A stretch of DNA of 64,000 nt from Marinobacterium weihaiense (GCF_019061305.1 NZ_JAHQZT010000005.1:141023-205022); one strand, 5' to 3'. Shown: positions 9,329 to 20,127, counted from the stretch's first letter. Numbers and translations are program-made. The notes: generated from the letters alone by a model not told the origin.

Positions 9329-10990
9329 TCAGATCAGGCCGGCCTGCTCGATTTGCTGCAGCAGAAACTCGACCTGAGCCGCCGGCGTGCCGTCCAGAGA
9401 TGCGTCCAGCGTCAGCACCAGGTCGGCATCACCGTCTGTACGGCCATCCAGCAGCAGCAGACCAGCCGTTTTCAGTGCCGCGATCTGCTCGGCGCTCTGG
9501 TCGGTCACTGCCAGCGGCAGACGGCCTCGGTTAAACAGCTGCTGCTCCAGAGTGAATATCAGCGTGTTGCGCAGATCCTCGTTGCCACCCTGCAGGCGAA
9601 CCACCGCAGCCTTTTGACCACAGCGCTGGGCACGCAGTTCAGTGCTGACAACCGACGCATTCTGCAGCTCGATGGCGCTGTCATTGACGCTGCGCGCTTC
9701 AATCATGCCGGCCGCAACGGTGGCATTGGTCAGGCGGTCAACCACGATGAACGAACCGGTGCCCTTGTGGCGACGGTAGTCGTCGGCAACGATCGGGCGC
9801 TCGAGGGTCACTTCTACCTGCGCGATTTCATTCAGGCCCAGGGTCGCGGCCGGGCTCTGTTCCAGTGTGTTGACGTCGATGCGATGGCGAATGGCGCTGA
9901 TACGACCGGCCGTGCGGGTGCTGGCCAGCTTGATCTCATAGTTGCGGCCCGGCACCAGCTCCTGTTCGGACATCCATACCAGATGCGCCCCGAAGCGTGA
10001 CGTGGATTCCGGTACCTGATGGCTGTGCACGATGATGTCACCGCGCGAGATGTCGATCTCGTCTTCCAGCGTCAGAGTCACGGACATGGGCGCGAAGGCT
10101 TCCTGCAGTTCACCGTCGAAGGTGACGATGGACTTCACCTTGCTGGACTTGCCTGAGGGCAGCACAGTGACTTCGTCGCCCGGGCGCACGATGCCGGCGC
10201 TGAGCGTGCCGCAGTACCCGCGGAAGTTCAGGTTCGGGCGGTTGACGTACTGCACCGGGAAACGCAGCTCCTCGAAGTTAGCGTCGCCGGCGATCTCCAC
10301 GTTTTCCAGCGTCTGCATCAGCGATTCGCCGCTGTACCAGGGCATGTTCTCCGACGGGTTGACCACGTTGTCACCCTTGAGCGCGGAGATCGGCGCGAAG
10401 TGGATATCCTTCAGGCCCAGGCCCTTGGCGAAGTCCAGGTACTCCCGCTTGATCTCTTCAAAGCGTTCCTGGCTAAAGCCGACCAGGTCCATCTTGTTGA
10501 TGGCGACCACGGTGTGCTTGATGCCCAGCAGGGACACGATGAAGCTGTGACGGCGAGTCTGTACCTGCACGCCGTGACGGGCATCGATCAGAATGATCGC
10601 CAGGTCACAAGTGGAGGCGCCGGTGGCCATGTTGCGGGTGTACTGCTCGTGTCCCGGGGTGTCAGCGATGATGAACTTGCGCTTGGAGGTAGAGAAGTAG
10701 CGATAGGCCACGTCGATGGTGATGCCCTGTTCGCGCTCAGCCTGCAGACCATCAACCAGCAGGGCCAGGTCAATCTCTTCACCGGTGGTGCCGACTTTCT
10801 TACTGTCGCTCTGGATGGCGGCCAGCTGATCTTCATAGATCATTTTGGAATCGTGCAGCAGGCGGCCGATCAGGGTGGATTTGCCGTCATCCACGCTGCC
10901 GCAGGTCAGAAAGCGCAGCAGTTCCTTGTTCTCGTGCTGATCCAGGTAGGCATCGATGTCGGTAGCGATCAAATCGGATTGGTGTGACAT
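9329..10990 (-). CDS. cysN: sulfate adenylyltransferase GTPase subunit with degenerate C-terminal APS kinase-like domain
   Basis: GTP-hydrolysing subunit of ATP sulfurylase; with CysD it makes adenosine 5'-phosphosulfate. The GTPase motifs are intact: [22 protein letters not shown] and NKMDLVGF. The EF-Tu-like domains end around residue 445, where plain CysN proteins of about 475 residues finish shortly after. This 553-residue product continues with [17 protein letters not shown] and [10 protein letters not shown]. These resemble the opening of CysC domains, but the P-loop GxSGxGKST is absent and the domain is only about 100 residues long. APS kinase activity is therefore not expected. It lies 114 bp after cysD. 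Confidence 0.95.
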   Translation of the reverse strand: MSHQSDLIATDIDAYLDQHENKELLRFLTCGSVDDGKSTLIGRLLHDSKMIYEDQLAAIQSDSKKVGTTGEEIDLALLVDGLQAEREQGITIDVAYRYFSTSKRKFIIADTPGHEQYTRNMATGASTCDLAIILIDARHGVQVQTRRHSFIVSLLGIKHTVVAINKMDLVGFSQERFEEIKREYLDFAKGLGLKDIHFAPISALKGDNVVNPSENMPWYSGESLMQTLENVEIAGDANFEELRFPVQYVNRPNLNFRGYCGTLSAGIVRPGDEVTVLPSGKSSKVKSIVTFDGELQEAFAPMSVTLTLEDEIDISRGDIIVHSHQVPESTSRFGAHLVWMSEQELVPGRNYEIKLASTRTAGRISAIRHRIDVNTLEQSPAATLGLNEIAQVEVTLERPIVADDYRRHKGTGSFIVVDRLTNATVAAGMIEARSVNDSAIELQNASVVSTELRAQRCGQKAAVVRLQGGNEDLRNTLIFTLEQQLFNRGRLPLAVTDQSAEQIAALKTAGLLLLDGRTDGDADLVLTLDASLDGTPAAQVEFLLQQIEQAGLI

Positions 10991-11104
10991 GTTATCTTTT
11001 CCCGTGTTCTGTCTGTGGAGCCCGTCCGGCGCGTCTCAATATGTGCCTGTGCCCAGGAGGGCGGGCTCCCGCAATGAAGGCTGTAACCGCGTGTTAAATC
11101 GAGA

Positions 11105-12025
11105 TCAGAAGTAGCCTTCCATCTTCTTCTGTTCCATGGAGCCGGCGCTGTCGTGGTCGATGGCGCGGCCCTGGCGCTCCGACGTGGTGGTCAGCAGCAT
11201 TTCCTGGATGATCTCGGGCAGAGTGTCGGCGTCGGATTCGACAGCACCGGTCAGCGGATAGCAGCCCAGGGTGCGGAAGCGGATGTTCTTCATCATCGGC
11301 ACTTCGCCCTCGGCCAGCGGCAGGCGCTCATCGTCCACCATGACCAGCATGCCATCGCGCTCCACCACCGGGCGCACGGCGGAAAAATACAGCGGCACCA
11401 GCGGGATCTGCTCCAGATGGATGTACTGCCAGATATCCAGCTCGGTCCAGTTGGACAAGGGGAATACACGGATGCTCTCGCCTTTGTCGACACGGGTGTT
11501 GTAGGTGTTCCACAGTTCCGGGCGCTGGTTTTTCGGGTCCCAGCGGTGGTGCTTGTCACGGAAGGAGAATACGCGCTCCTTGGCGCGGGACTTCTCCTCG
11601 TCGCGGCGCGCGCCACCAAAAGCGGCGTCGAACTTGTACGTGTCCAGTGCCTGCTTCAGGCCCTGAGTCTTCATGATATCGGTGTGCTTGGCCGAGCCGT
11701 GCTCGAACGGGCTGATACCCATTTCAACGCCTTCCGGGTTGATGTGCACGATCAGATCCATGCCGGCTTCCTGTGCCATCTTGTCACGGAACTGGATCAT
11801 TTCCTTGAACTTCCAGGTGGTGTCCACGTGCAGCAGCGGGAAGGGCGGCTTACCCGGATAAAAGGCCTTGCGGGCAAGGTGCAGCATCACCGAAGAGTCC
11901 TTGCCAATGGAGTAGAGCATGACCGGATTATCAAACTCGGCCGCCACCTCGCGGATGATGTGAATGCTCTCGGCCTCGAGCTGTTTCAGATGGGTCAGGC
12001 GGTGTTCCGGCAACAGATTCATCAT
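11105..12025 (-). CDS. cysD: sulfate adenylyltransferase subunit 2
   Basis: Catalytic ATP sulfurylase subunit that adenylates sulfate. It has the PP-loop ATP-binding motif in [19 protein letters not shown] and the family sequence [19 protein letters not shown]. The 306-residue length and the C-terminal GYF are normal. Leftward cysDN diverges from rightward cysI across 284 bp, so both sulfate activation and reduction may share a control region. ATG 12025 is used; the next codon is also ATG. Confidence 0.97.
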   Translation of the reverse strand: MMNLLPEHRLTHLKQLEAESIHIIREVAAEFDNPVMLYSIGKDSSVMLHLARKAFYPGKPPFPLLHVDTTWKFKEMIQFRDKMAQEAGMDLIVHINPEGVEMGISPFEHGSAKHTDIMKTQGLKQALDTYKFDAAFGGARRDEEKSRAKERVFSFRDKHHRWDPKNQRPELWNTYNTRVDKGESIRVFPLSNWTELDIWQYIHLEQIPLVPLYFSAVRPVVERDGMLVMVDDERLPLAEGEVPMMKNIRFRTLGCYPLTGAVESDADTLPEIIQEMLLTTTSERQGRAIDHDSAGSMEQKKMEGYF

Positions 12026-12309
12026 TCGACTCTTTCAGTTGGTTAGTCCTTAAAGCCCATGTAAACCTGTGGGCTCATAACTGAAAAGCATTATGTCGAA
12101 GAGTTTATAAAATAAAAAAGAATATATATGAATCCTCATATGCCTTTAAGCTATAAAGGAGGTTCATGAATGCCAGCCTGCGGACGCCACTAAGGTCTAA
12201 AATTCTAAAATAGAATAACAAAATTATTAATTAGTATTTTACGTTATAAAAGAGGGTGGGTAGCATGTCAGCCTGTTTTAATGACGCTTAATAACAAGGT
12301 TGACCTGAC
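12026..12309. promoter_or_regulatory. divergent cysDN / cysI control region
   Basis: 284 bp, strongly AT-rich between 12080 and 12260 and clearly different in base use from the flanking genes. It contains a perfect inverted repeat ATTCTA-AAA-TAGAAT at 12202-12216 and a weaker CCTTT/AAAGG pair near 12142-12160. LysR-type regulators such as CysB bind regions like this between divergent sulfur genes, but no specific CysB site can be assigned by eye. Confidence 0.4.
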
Positions 12310-13951
<1,642 letters not shown>

Positions 13952-13968
<17 letters not shown>

Positions 13969-14428
13969 TCGTACCCCGGTCACTGAAGACACGTGGGTCA
14001 CTCTGGCAGAAGACCAAGCGATTCCCGCTGACGGCGCCATCATTCTGCCGTTGGCGCAGTGGCTGGAAAACCGTGAGGCTCTGGCGGGTCGTGACATCGG
14101 CGTACAGGTCAACGGCGACGACGATCTGGAGCAGGTGCTGGCCCTGAACGGTCAGGTTGAGCTGATCGCCGTGGAATTCCCGGCCTTTACCGATGGCCGT
14201 GGCTTCAGCATTGCGCGTTTGCTGCGCCGTGCCGGTTACAAAGGCCAGTTGCGGGCCGTGGGTGATGTCACCCGTGACCGTCTGGCGCACTTGGAGCGCT
14301 GCGGCTTCGATGCCCTGCTGGTACCGGAAGACCGCTACGCGCCGGAAGTGCTGAACGCCTTCGACGAAATGAGCGTTCGCTACCAGGGTGGCGCATCCGT
14401 AACCCGCCCGGCCTACCCGCAAAGCTGA
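13952..14428 (+). CDS. DUF934 family protein of the sulfite reductase operon
   Basis: 158-residue protein of the DUF934 family, almost always encoded directly after this type of cysI; its biochemical role is not established. Visible family features are the acidic middle and the FTDGRGFSIARLLR segment, followed by LRAVGDVTRDRLAHLERCGFDALL. The start at 13952 lies inside the last codons of cysI and has AAGGAGG six bases ahead, so it is translationally coupled. The conserved link with cysI and cysH suggests an accessory role in sulfite reduction. Confidence 0.9.
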
Positions 14429-14442
14429 CAAGGAGAACAGGA

Positions 14443-15066
14443 ATGAGCATCGATCTGGCCGCTGCCAACGCCGAACTGGCGGGCAAGACCCCGCAGGAAA
14501 TCGTTGCCTGGGCGGTCGCCAACAGCAACCAGCCGCTGGTGACGACCAACTTTCGTCCCTACGAGTCGGTGATACTGCACATGGCCGTACAGGCCAAGCC
14601 TGACATCCAGGTGCTGTGGGTGGATTCCGGTTACAACACGTCAGCCACGTACCGCTTCGCGGAAAAGCTGATCAAGGACCTGAACCTGAACATCGTTACC
14701 TATATCCCCGAGATGAGTGCCGCACGCCGCAACGTGCTGATGGGCGGCATCCCGGACGTGGATGATCCTCAGCATGACGAGTTTACCCGTCAGGTAAAAC
14801 TGGAGCCGTTCCAGCGCGCGCTGGCCGAGCTCAAGCCGGACCTCTGGCTGAACGCGATCCGCAAGGATCAGACCGAATTCCGCCAGTCACTGGATATCGT
14901 GTCTGCCAGCAAGGACGGCATCATCAAGGTGGCACCGCTGTTCAACTGGAGCGAAGCGGATATGGACGCCTACCTGGCCGCGCATGATCTGCCCAACGAA
15001 CACGACTATTTCGACCCGACCAAGGCGCTTGAAACGCGTGAGTGCGGGCTGCATACGCAGCTGTAA
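14443..15066 (+). CDS. cysH: compact phosphoadenylyl-sulfate reductase
   Basis: Reduces (P)APS to sulfite in the third gene of this operon. The product has the PP-loop-derived fold (TTNFRPYESVILHM, then QVLWVDSGYNTSATYRFAE) and the catalytic cysteine in the C-terminal RECGLH. At 207 residues it is short. Compared from memory with E. coli CysH (about 244), it has a shorter N-terminus and lacks about 20 residues before RECGLH, where GYLSVGD and THTT normally lie. The catalytic cysteine is its only cysteine, so the CC...CxxC iron-sulfur motif of APS reductases is absent, which favours PAPS as substrate. Confidence 0.85.
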   Translation: MSIDLAAANAELAGKTPQEIVAWAVANSNQPLVTTNFRPYESVILHMAVQAKPDIQVLWVDSGYNTSATYRFAEKLIKDLNLNIVTYIPEMSAARRNVLMGGIPDVDDPQHDEFTRQVKLEPFQRALAELKPDLWLNAIRKDQTEFRQSLDIVSASKDGIIKVAPLFNWSEADMDAYLAAHDLPNEHDYFDPTKALETRECGLHTQL

Positions 15067-15088
15067 TCTCGGCACTGTCGTTGTCTTG

Positions 15089-15112
15089 AAAACCCGCCGT
15101 GTGCGGGTTTTT
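15089..15112 (+). terminator. rho-independent terminator after cysH
   Basis: GC stem AACCCGC/GCGGGTT with a four-base loop followed by a T run, 22 bp past the cysH stop. The A run on the other side lets it also serve the leftward stress-protein gene. Confidence 0.8.
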
Positions 15113-15129
15113 GCGTTTACAGCAGGCCG

Positions 15130-15519
15130 TTATTCATCGAGATTGACGATCAGCAAGTCGGCCTTCACATGGTTGACGAGTTTGGGAACGGAACTGAAGA
15201 GGCGGCTGATCAGGGTATGGTGGTGGCCACATACGACAAGATCAATACCACTGGTCTCGACCAAACCGGCCACCTTCATATGCAAATCCCCGATGACCGA
15301 CAGTGTCTCCGCTACGGGATAGCCAGACTCGTTGGCAAGTGTTTGTAGCTGCGCCTGTATTCGCTGTTCTTCTTTTGGGTCTTCCCTGATGTGGTCCGTT
15401 TCAACATACACGATTGAAAGCCGGCTATTGGCCGACTTGGCTTGTTCGATGGCTTTATCGATCAGAGCTTTGCTCGCGTCAGACAGGTCCACAGCGACAA
15501 GAATATGTTGATAGCTCAT
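15130..15519 (-). CDS. universal stress protein, UspA family
   Basis: Single-domain Usp fold of 129 residues. It opens MSYQHILVAVDLSDASKALI and ends CGHHHTLISRLFSSVPKLVNHVKADLLIVNL. This tail follows the E. coli UspA pattern (GHH then SS..L) and lacks the G-x2-G-x9-G(S/T) ATP-binding motif, so it is likely a non-ATP-binding UspA-type protein. Its exact role is unknown; family members respond to growth arrest and stress. It is monocistronic, convergent with cysH. Confidence 0.9.
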   Translation of the reverse strand: MSYQHILVAVDLSDASKALIDKAIEQAKSANSRLSIVYVETDHIREDPKEEQRIQAQLQTLANESGYPVAETLSVIGDLHMKVAGLVETSGIDLVVCGHHHTLISRLFSSVPKLVNHVKADLLIVNLDE

Positions 15520-15631
15520 TACTTTTCTCCTGCTTAAGGAACGAGACGCTGTTCACAGCTTAGCAGGTTGGTGGGCACGGGTAGGGCAGTCACAGCCGGG
15601 TCGAACGGGCAGAGCCAGACAAACAAGGCGC

Positions 15632-16411
15632 TTACAGGGTACTTAACGGACTTCTGACGCCCTGGACTCCCCGTTGCAACACGTGCGTATAGATCTCGGT
15701 GGTCTTGACATCGGCGTGGCCGAGCTGTTGCGGTACCGTCCGAATATCCACGCCCGATTGCAGCAGGTGTGTAGCAAAGGAGTGCCGTAAGGTGTGACAG
15801 GATACCGGTTTACGGATATTTGCATCCCGCGCCGCTTTTTTTACCCGTTTGTTCAGGTTACTCTCATTGTAATGGTGCCGGCGCAGGACTTTGCCGGCGG
15901 AGTCAATACTCAGGCGGGAAGCAGGGAAGAGATAATGCCAGCCAGACTCGAACGGCGCATTGGGATACTTGCGAGCAAGCGCATCAGGCAGCCACACGCC
16001 GGCATAACCGGCTGTTCTCAGGTCTTGCAGCAGGAAGTTGTCGACCTTCCTGATTTGCTCATTCAGCAAGGGCAGAAGCTCTTCCGCCAGCGTTACCAAC
16101 CTGTGCTTGCCACCCTTTCCGTTGACCACCCGAACCTGTCGGTAATCAAAGTCTATATCCCTGACTCTAAGCCTTACCAGCTCGATACGCCGCAGGCCCG
16201 AGCCGTACAGCATCGCCGCCATCAAGTAGTGAATACCGTTCAGCTCACAAAGCAGCGCAGAGACTTCCCGAGTCGTCAGTACAATGGGCAGTTTGGGGGG
16301 TATGGGCCTTGCAGTAGCCGGACAAGTCACCAACGGCTTGATCCAGACATTTGGTTTTGACAAACACGATAGCATTCAGGGTAATGGCTTGGGTGCCGGC
16401 AGACACAAGTG
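15632..16411 (-). pseudogene. decayed integron integrase (IntI-type tyrosine recombinase)
   Basis: The open part (up to 16375) holds the catalytic core: the first arginine in GSGLRRIELVRLR, SCHTLRHSFATHL and the nucleophile tyrosine in TEIYTHVLQRG. The insert LPDALARKYPNAP...RRHH is diagnostic of integron integrases among tyrosine recombinases. The N-terminal part of the family matches in another frame: VSAGTQAITLNAIVFV then GDLSGYCKAHTP, reading from about 16411 to 16290. The two frames meet at a run of six C's near 16285-16290, so one base has been gained or lost there. About the first 75 residues are missing altogether, where the IS remnant begins. No attI or cassette is seen. Confidence 0.85.
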
Positions 16412-17000
16412 ACTGTGGTGTCTAGTTAAATACTTACGCAATATTTTCGCCCCATCGTGTCTCATTCTTGAGCATGGTATTCAGCACCACAATGAGCTTT
16501 CGCATGCAAGCGATGATGGCGACTTTGGCCGTTTGCCTTGGGCTTTTAGATGCTCGTAGAAGCGTTTGAAAACGGGGTTACATTGGATGGATGACAGCAT
16601 CGCCATGAACATAACGGTGCCTATGCGGTGACGGCCTCCATGGATGCGCCGTTTGCCATTCCAGGAGCCGCTATCACGGTTCATGGGTGCGACACCGACG
16701 AGCGCGTCGAGTTGCGTTTGCCGAGCTCTGGAAGCTCGCTGAGCAGGGTGTACGCGAGGACTTTGCCGCCCCCCAGTACACTGGTCAGGATCTCGGTTTT
16801 GATACGCCAATGCTTGACCTGCACAACAGCTTCATCGATCTGTTTGGTGATCGTCTTGATTTGAGTTTCCAGCGAACGTAGCAGCGCTTTGATAGAGCGG
16901 TGCAGGGCTTTGGGTAAGCTCTGGAGGCGGTTTTTCTTCATGCTCTGCATTTCAAGCAATTGGCTGCGCCGAATGAGTAAGTCCTTGATCATCCGGGATA
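16411..17000. mobile_element. IS110/IS1111-family insertion sequence remnant
   Basis: Fragment of an insertion sequence defined by the transposase pseudogene. A short inverted repeat, AGACAC (16401-16406) and GTGTCT (16418-16423), lies at the junction with the integrase and could be an end relic. The other end is lost in the 5' region of the substrate-binding-protein gene. IS110-family elements lack classical terminal inverted repeats, so the boundaries are approximate. Confidence 0.65.
16434..17000 (-). pseudogene. remnant IS110/IS1111-type transposase
   Basis: The C-terminal half of an IS110-family transposase survives in three frames. The first frame runs KDLLIRRSQLLEMQSMKKNRL to LTSVLGGGKVLAYTLLSELPELG. 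After a frameshift near 16715 the second continues QLDALVGVAPMNRDSGSWNGKR to FYEHLKAQGKRPK. After another near 16520 the third reads VAIIACMRKLIVVLNTML and ends WGENIA-stop at 16434-16436. The N-terminal DEDD catalytic domain is absent. This is a dead element that abuts the integrase remnant on one side and the ABC transporter gene on the other. Confidence 0.85.
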
Positions 17001-17863
17001 CGACAACGCTGATACGTCGCTTGATGGTGCTGGCGCTGCTGGTACTGCCGGCACTGGCCCAAGCCGAAACCTTTGTGTTCACGGCCATCCCGGATGCGGA
17101 CGAATCACGCCTGCAGCAGCGTTTCGGCAAGGTGGCCGATTATCTGACTGAGACGCTGGGGGTCGAGGTTAGGTATATCCCGGTGAAGTCCTATGCGGCG
17201 GCGATCACGGCGTTTCGCAACAACCAGGTACAGCTGGCCTGGTTCGGCGGCTTGTCGGGCGTACAGGCGCGGCGGCTGGTGCCGGGCTCCGAAGCGCTGG
17301 CGCAGGGCTATGAGGATCAGTTTTTCAAGAGTTACCTGATTGCGCACGCCGACACCGGCCTGACACCGACGGAGAGTTTGAGCGATGCCCTCAAGGGCAA
17401 GACGTTCACCTTCGGCTCCAAGGGGTCCACATCGGGCCGCCTGATGCCGGAATTCTATTTGCGTGAGCATTTCAGGGCCGCCCCCGAGGACATCTTCGAC
17501 CGGGTCGGTTTTTCCGGCGACCACAGTCGGACCATTGCACAGGTGCAGGCCGGTGCCTACCAGGTGGGTGCGGTCAACTTTGCCGTCTGGGAAAAGGAGC
17601 TGGCAGAGGGCAGGGTGGATGCCGACAAGGTCAGGGTGATCTGGACCACACCGACCTACCCGGACTACCAGTGGACCGTGCGGGGCGATGTCGACGCGCA
17701 TTTCGGTGCCGGCTTCAAGGAGCGGGTGCGCGCGGCGCTGCTGGAGATGAAGGATCCCGAGCTGTTGTCCAGCTTCCCGCGCCAAGCGTTTGTACCGGCC
17801 GACAATGACGACTACGCGCCCATCGAGGCGACAGCCAAAGCGATCGGCCTGCTGGATGACTGA
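16973..17863 (+). CDS. phosphonate/selenate-type ABC transporter substrate-binding protein
   Basis: Periplasmic binding protein of the PhnD-like family. The sequence after the signal peptide (FVFTAIPDADESRLQQRFGK, VQLAWFGGLSGVQARR, TFGSKGSTSGRLMPEFYL) matches the group often annotated as putative selenate ABC transporter; the ligand is unproven. The signal peptide is MVLALLVLPALAQA-ETF with arginines just before it. Start is uncertain: ATG 16973 lies in the IS remnant and gives a longer n-region, while ATG 17024 gives a 279-residue form. Neither has a good ribosome binding site, so the native 5' end may have been replaced by the insertion. It is followed by its ATPase after 6 bp. Confidence 0.82.
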   Translation: MSKSLIIRDTTTLIRRLMVLALLVLPALAQAETFVFTAIPDADESRLQQRFGKVADYLTETLGVEVRYIPVKSYAAAITAFRNNQVQLAWFGGLSGVQARRLVPGSEALAQGYEDQFFKSYLIAHADTGLTPTESLSDALKGKTFTFGSKGSTSGRLMPEFYLREHFRAAPEDIFDRVGFSGDHSRTIAQVQAGAYQVGAVNFAVWEKELAEGRVDADKVRVIWTTPTYPDYQWTVRGDVDAHFGAGFKERVRAALLEMKDPELLSSFPRQAFVPADNDDYAPIEATAKAIGLLDD

Positions 17864-17869
17864 ACACTC

Positions 17870-18601
17870 ATGAGTGGGCTGCCGGTTGTATTTCGGCTTT
17901 CGGGGCACTCCCTGGCGTATGGCGACCACCGGGTGCTGGACAACATCAGCCTGCAGATTCGTCGTGGCGAGAAGGTGGCCTTGCTGGGGCCGTCCGGTGC
18001 CGGCAAGACCACGCTGTTGCATATTCTGCACGACCAGCAACCTGAGCAAGTCGCACTGCAGCCGCAATCTGGTGGCCTGGTAGATATGCTGTCGGTGTAC
18101 CAGAACGTGTTCATGGGCGGGCTGGCGCGGGTTGGTACACTGCCTGCGTTGTGGAATCTGCTGCGGCCCTTGCCGTCACACCGGAAAGCAATCGCGGCGC
18201 TGGTAGAATCATTGGGTCTGACGGACAAACTCTGGCAGTCGGTGGACCGGCTCTCGGGCGGCCAGCGTCAGCGTGTTGCCATTGGGCGTGCCCTGTATCG
18301 TCAGCAGCCGGTTTTTCTGGGGGATGAGCCTGTATCGGCACTGGATCCGCTGCAGGCCGGGCTGCTGCTGGAGCTGCTGCTGGAGCGCCATGAGACGGCG
18401 GTTGTTAGCCTGCATGACCGTCGGCTGGCGCTGCAGCATTTCGATCGCATCATCGTCATGCGAGACGGGCGAATCAGCTGTGATTGCGCGGCATCCGCGT
18501 TGTCGGAAGCCGCCCTGAATGCCTGGTACCGGCAGGATGAGCCGCTGGAATCCGCACGCCAGCCGGATGCCGCCGATCCCTGGCTGATGAGTCGGCCATG
18601 A
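17870..18601 (+). CDS. ABC transporter ATP-binding protein, PhnC-like
   Basis: ATPase of the same importer. Walker A GPSGAGKTTLLHIL, the signature LSGGQRQRVAIGRAL, Walker B VFLGDEPVSALDP and the switch histidine in VVSLHDRRLAL are all intact. The product is 243 residues. The segment between Walker A and the signature contains the MLSVYQNVFMGGLARVGTL stretch typical of PhnC-type ATPases. Its stop overlaps the permease start (ATGA), so the two are coupled. An inactive transporter is therefore unlikely despite the damaged upstream region. Confidence 0.9.
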   Translation: MSGLPVVFRLSGHSLAYGDHRVLDNISLQIRRGEKVALLGPSGAGKTTLLHILHDQQPEQVALQPQSGGLVDMLSVYQNVFMGGLARVGTLPALWNLLRPLPSHRKAIAALVESLGLTDKLWQSVDRLSGGQRQRVAIGRALYRQQPVFLGDEPVSALDPLQAGLLLELLLERHETAVVSLHDRRLALQHFDRIIVMRDGRISCDCAASALSEAALNAWYRQDEPLESARQPDAADPWLMSRP

Positions 18602-20127
18602 AGTCGCTGGTGCGTGCGCCGTCCAGCGTGGGCGCCATGAATCGTGTCTGCCTGTTGTTGTTGGTGGGCGCCCTGCTGGCGCTGCCCTGGGCCGATCTGG
18701 CGCTGTACCCGGTGGACCCCTGGCAGGAGCTGGGACGCATCGGGCATGGCTTGCTGTTGCCCGCCTGGGATGAGCCTCGGATACTGCTTGAGGCGGTGGG
18801 GCAGACGGTGGCCTTCGCGCTGCTGGCGGTGGTGATTTCCGCTCCGGCGGGCCTGATATTGGCCATGCTGTTTCACTGGCGTCTGGTGCGCGTTTTCTGT
18901 GCGACGATACGTTCAGTGCATGAGCTGTTTTGGGGGCTTATCTTCATGCAGCTGTACGGGCTGAGCGCCACTACCGGGCTGCTGGCCCTGTTGGTGCCCT
19001 TTGCCGGCATGTTTGCCAAGGTGTTTGCCGAAATTTTCGAGCAGCAGGCCCGCGATCCGGCGTTGACGCTGGCGCCCGGGCTGGCCATCGGCAAGCGTTA
19101 CGCCTATACCCTGATCCCCCAGGCATTGCCGGCGCTGCTGAGTTATACCCGCTACCGCTTTGAATGTGCGCTGCGCTCCAGTGCGATCCTCGGTTTTATC
19201 GGGCTGCCGACACTTGGGTTTCACCTGGAAACCGCCTTCAAGCAAGGACAGTATGCAGAGGCCGGTACCTTGTTGTGGGCCTTCCTGGTCTTGATAGCCA
19301 CCACCCGTTTCTGGCTGCGTCCCTGGCTGCTGCCGGTCTATCTGCCGGTGGCCGCCTGGCTGTTGCCGGACACTATCGGCTTCAGCAACGGCGGCTATTT
19401 CTGGCAATTTGTCAGTGAGGATATCTGGCCGGCCACCCTGCGGACGGGGGATCTGGTCGGTACGTTGGACTGGTACGGCCGCATGTTGAGCGAGCAGGTG
19501 TGGCCGGGGCTGCTGCAAACGCTGTTGCTGACTCAATTGGCCCTGGTGCTGACAGCCGGCGTTGCGCTACTGGTCTACCCGCTGGCCACGTATGCGCTGG
19601 CCGGGCCGTTGTTGCGCTGGCCGGGCCGTTTTCTGCTGTTGGTGCTGCGCTCGATACCGGAGATGGTGTTGGCCTTCGTGTTCATGCTGCTGTGCGGCCC
19701 GTCGGGGCTTCCGGCTGTGCTGGCGCTAGCGTTGCATAACGGGGGCCTGATCGCGTTTCTGATCGCAAATGCCAGTGATGCCGAGCAGCAGGCGAGCCGA
19801 CAGCGCCCGGACGATCCGCGCGGGCTGTTGCGATATGCCTATATCGAAACGCCACGGCGCTTCCCTGCGCTGCTGGCATTGCTGTTCTACCGCTGGGAAG
19901 TCATTTTGCGCGAGAGTGCGATTCTGGGCATCTTGGGTATTACCACGCTGGGATTCTATGTCGATTCCGCATTTGAAGAGCTGCGCTATGATCGCGCCTT
20001 CCTGCTGATCGCGGTTACTGCTCTGTTGAATGTATGGGTAGATGCCGTCTCCAGGCGACTGCGGCACTGGGCAAGGCCTGAATATCATGCCCGTTTACGT
20101 TGCCGCCAGCCGTATCGGGCGTGCTGA
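18598..20127 (+). CDS. ABC transporter permease with two fused PhnE-like domains
   Basis: Membrane component of 509 residues, about twice the size of a single PhnE permease. Both halves carry an EAA-type loop for the ATPase: EIFEQQARDPALTLAPGLA followed by SSAILGFIGLPTLGFHLETAF, and ASDAEQQASRQRPDDPRGLL followed by ESAILGILGITTLGFYVDSAF. The parallel AILGxxGxxTLGF motifs show that the halves are homologous. One polypeptide could thus supply the whole transmembrane dimer. The start overlaps the ATPase stop. Confidence 0.88.
   Translation: MKSLVRAPSSVGAMNRVCLLLLVGALLALPWADLALYPVDPWQELGRIGHGLLLPAWDEPRILLEAVGQTVAFALLAVVISAPAGLILAMLFHWRLVRVFCATIRSVHELFWGLIFMQLYGLSATTGLLALLVPFAGMFAKVFAEIFEQQARDPALTLAPGLAIGKRYAYTLIPQALPALLSYTRYRFECALRSSAILGFIGLPTLGFHLETAFKQGQYAEAGTLLWAFLVLIATTRFWLRPWLLPVYLPVAAWLLPDTIGFSNGGYFWQFVSEDIWPATLRTGDLVGTLDWYGRMLSEQVWPGLLQTLLLTQLALVLTAGVALLVYPLATYALAGPLLRWPGRFLLLVLRSIPEMVLAFVFMLLCGPSGLPAVLALALHNGGLIAFLIANASDAEQQASRQRPDDPRGLLRYAYIETPRRFPALLALLFYRWEVILRESAILGILGITTLGFYVDSAFEELRYDRAFLLIAVTALLNVWVDAVSRRLRHWARPEYHARLRCRQPYRAC

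Noticed and set aside
15540..17000. attI or attC sites near the integrase remnant
   Set aside because: No conserved attC core with inverse core or integron-type recombination point could be seen.
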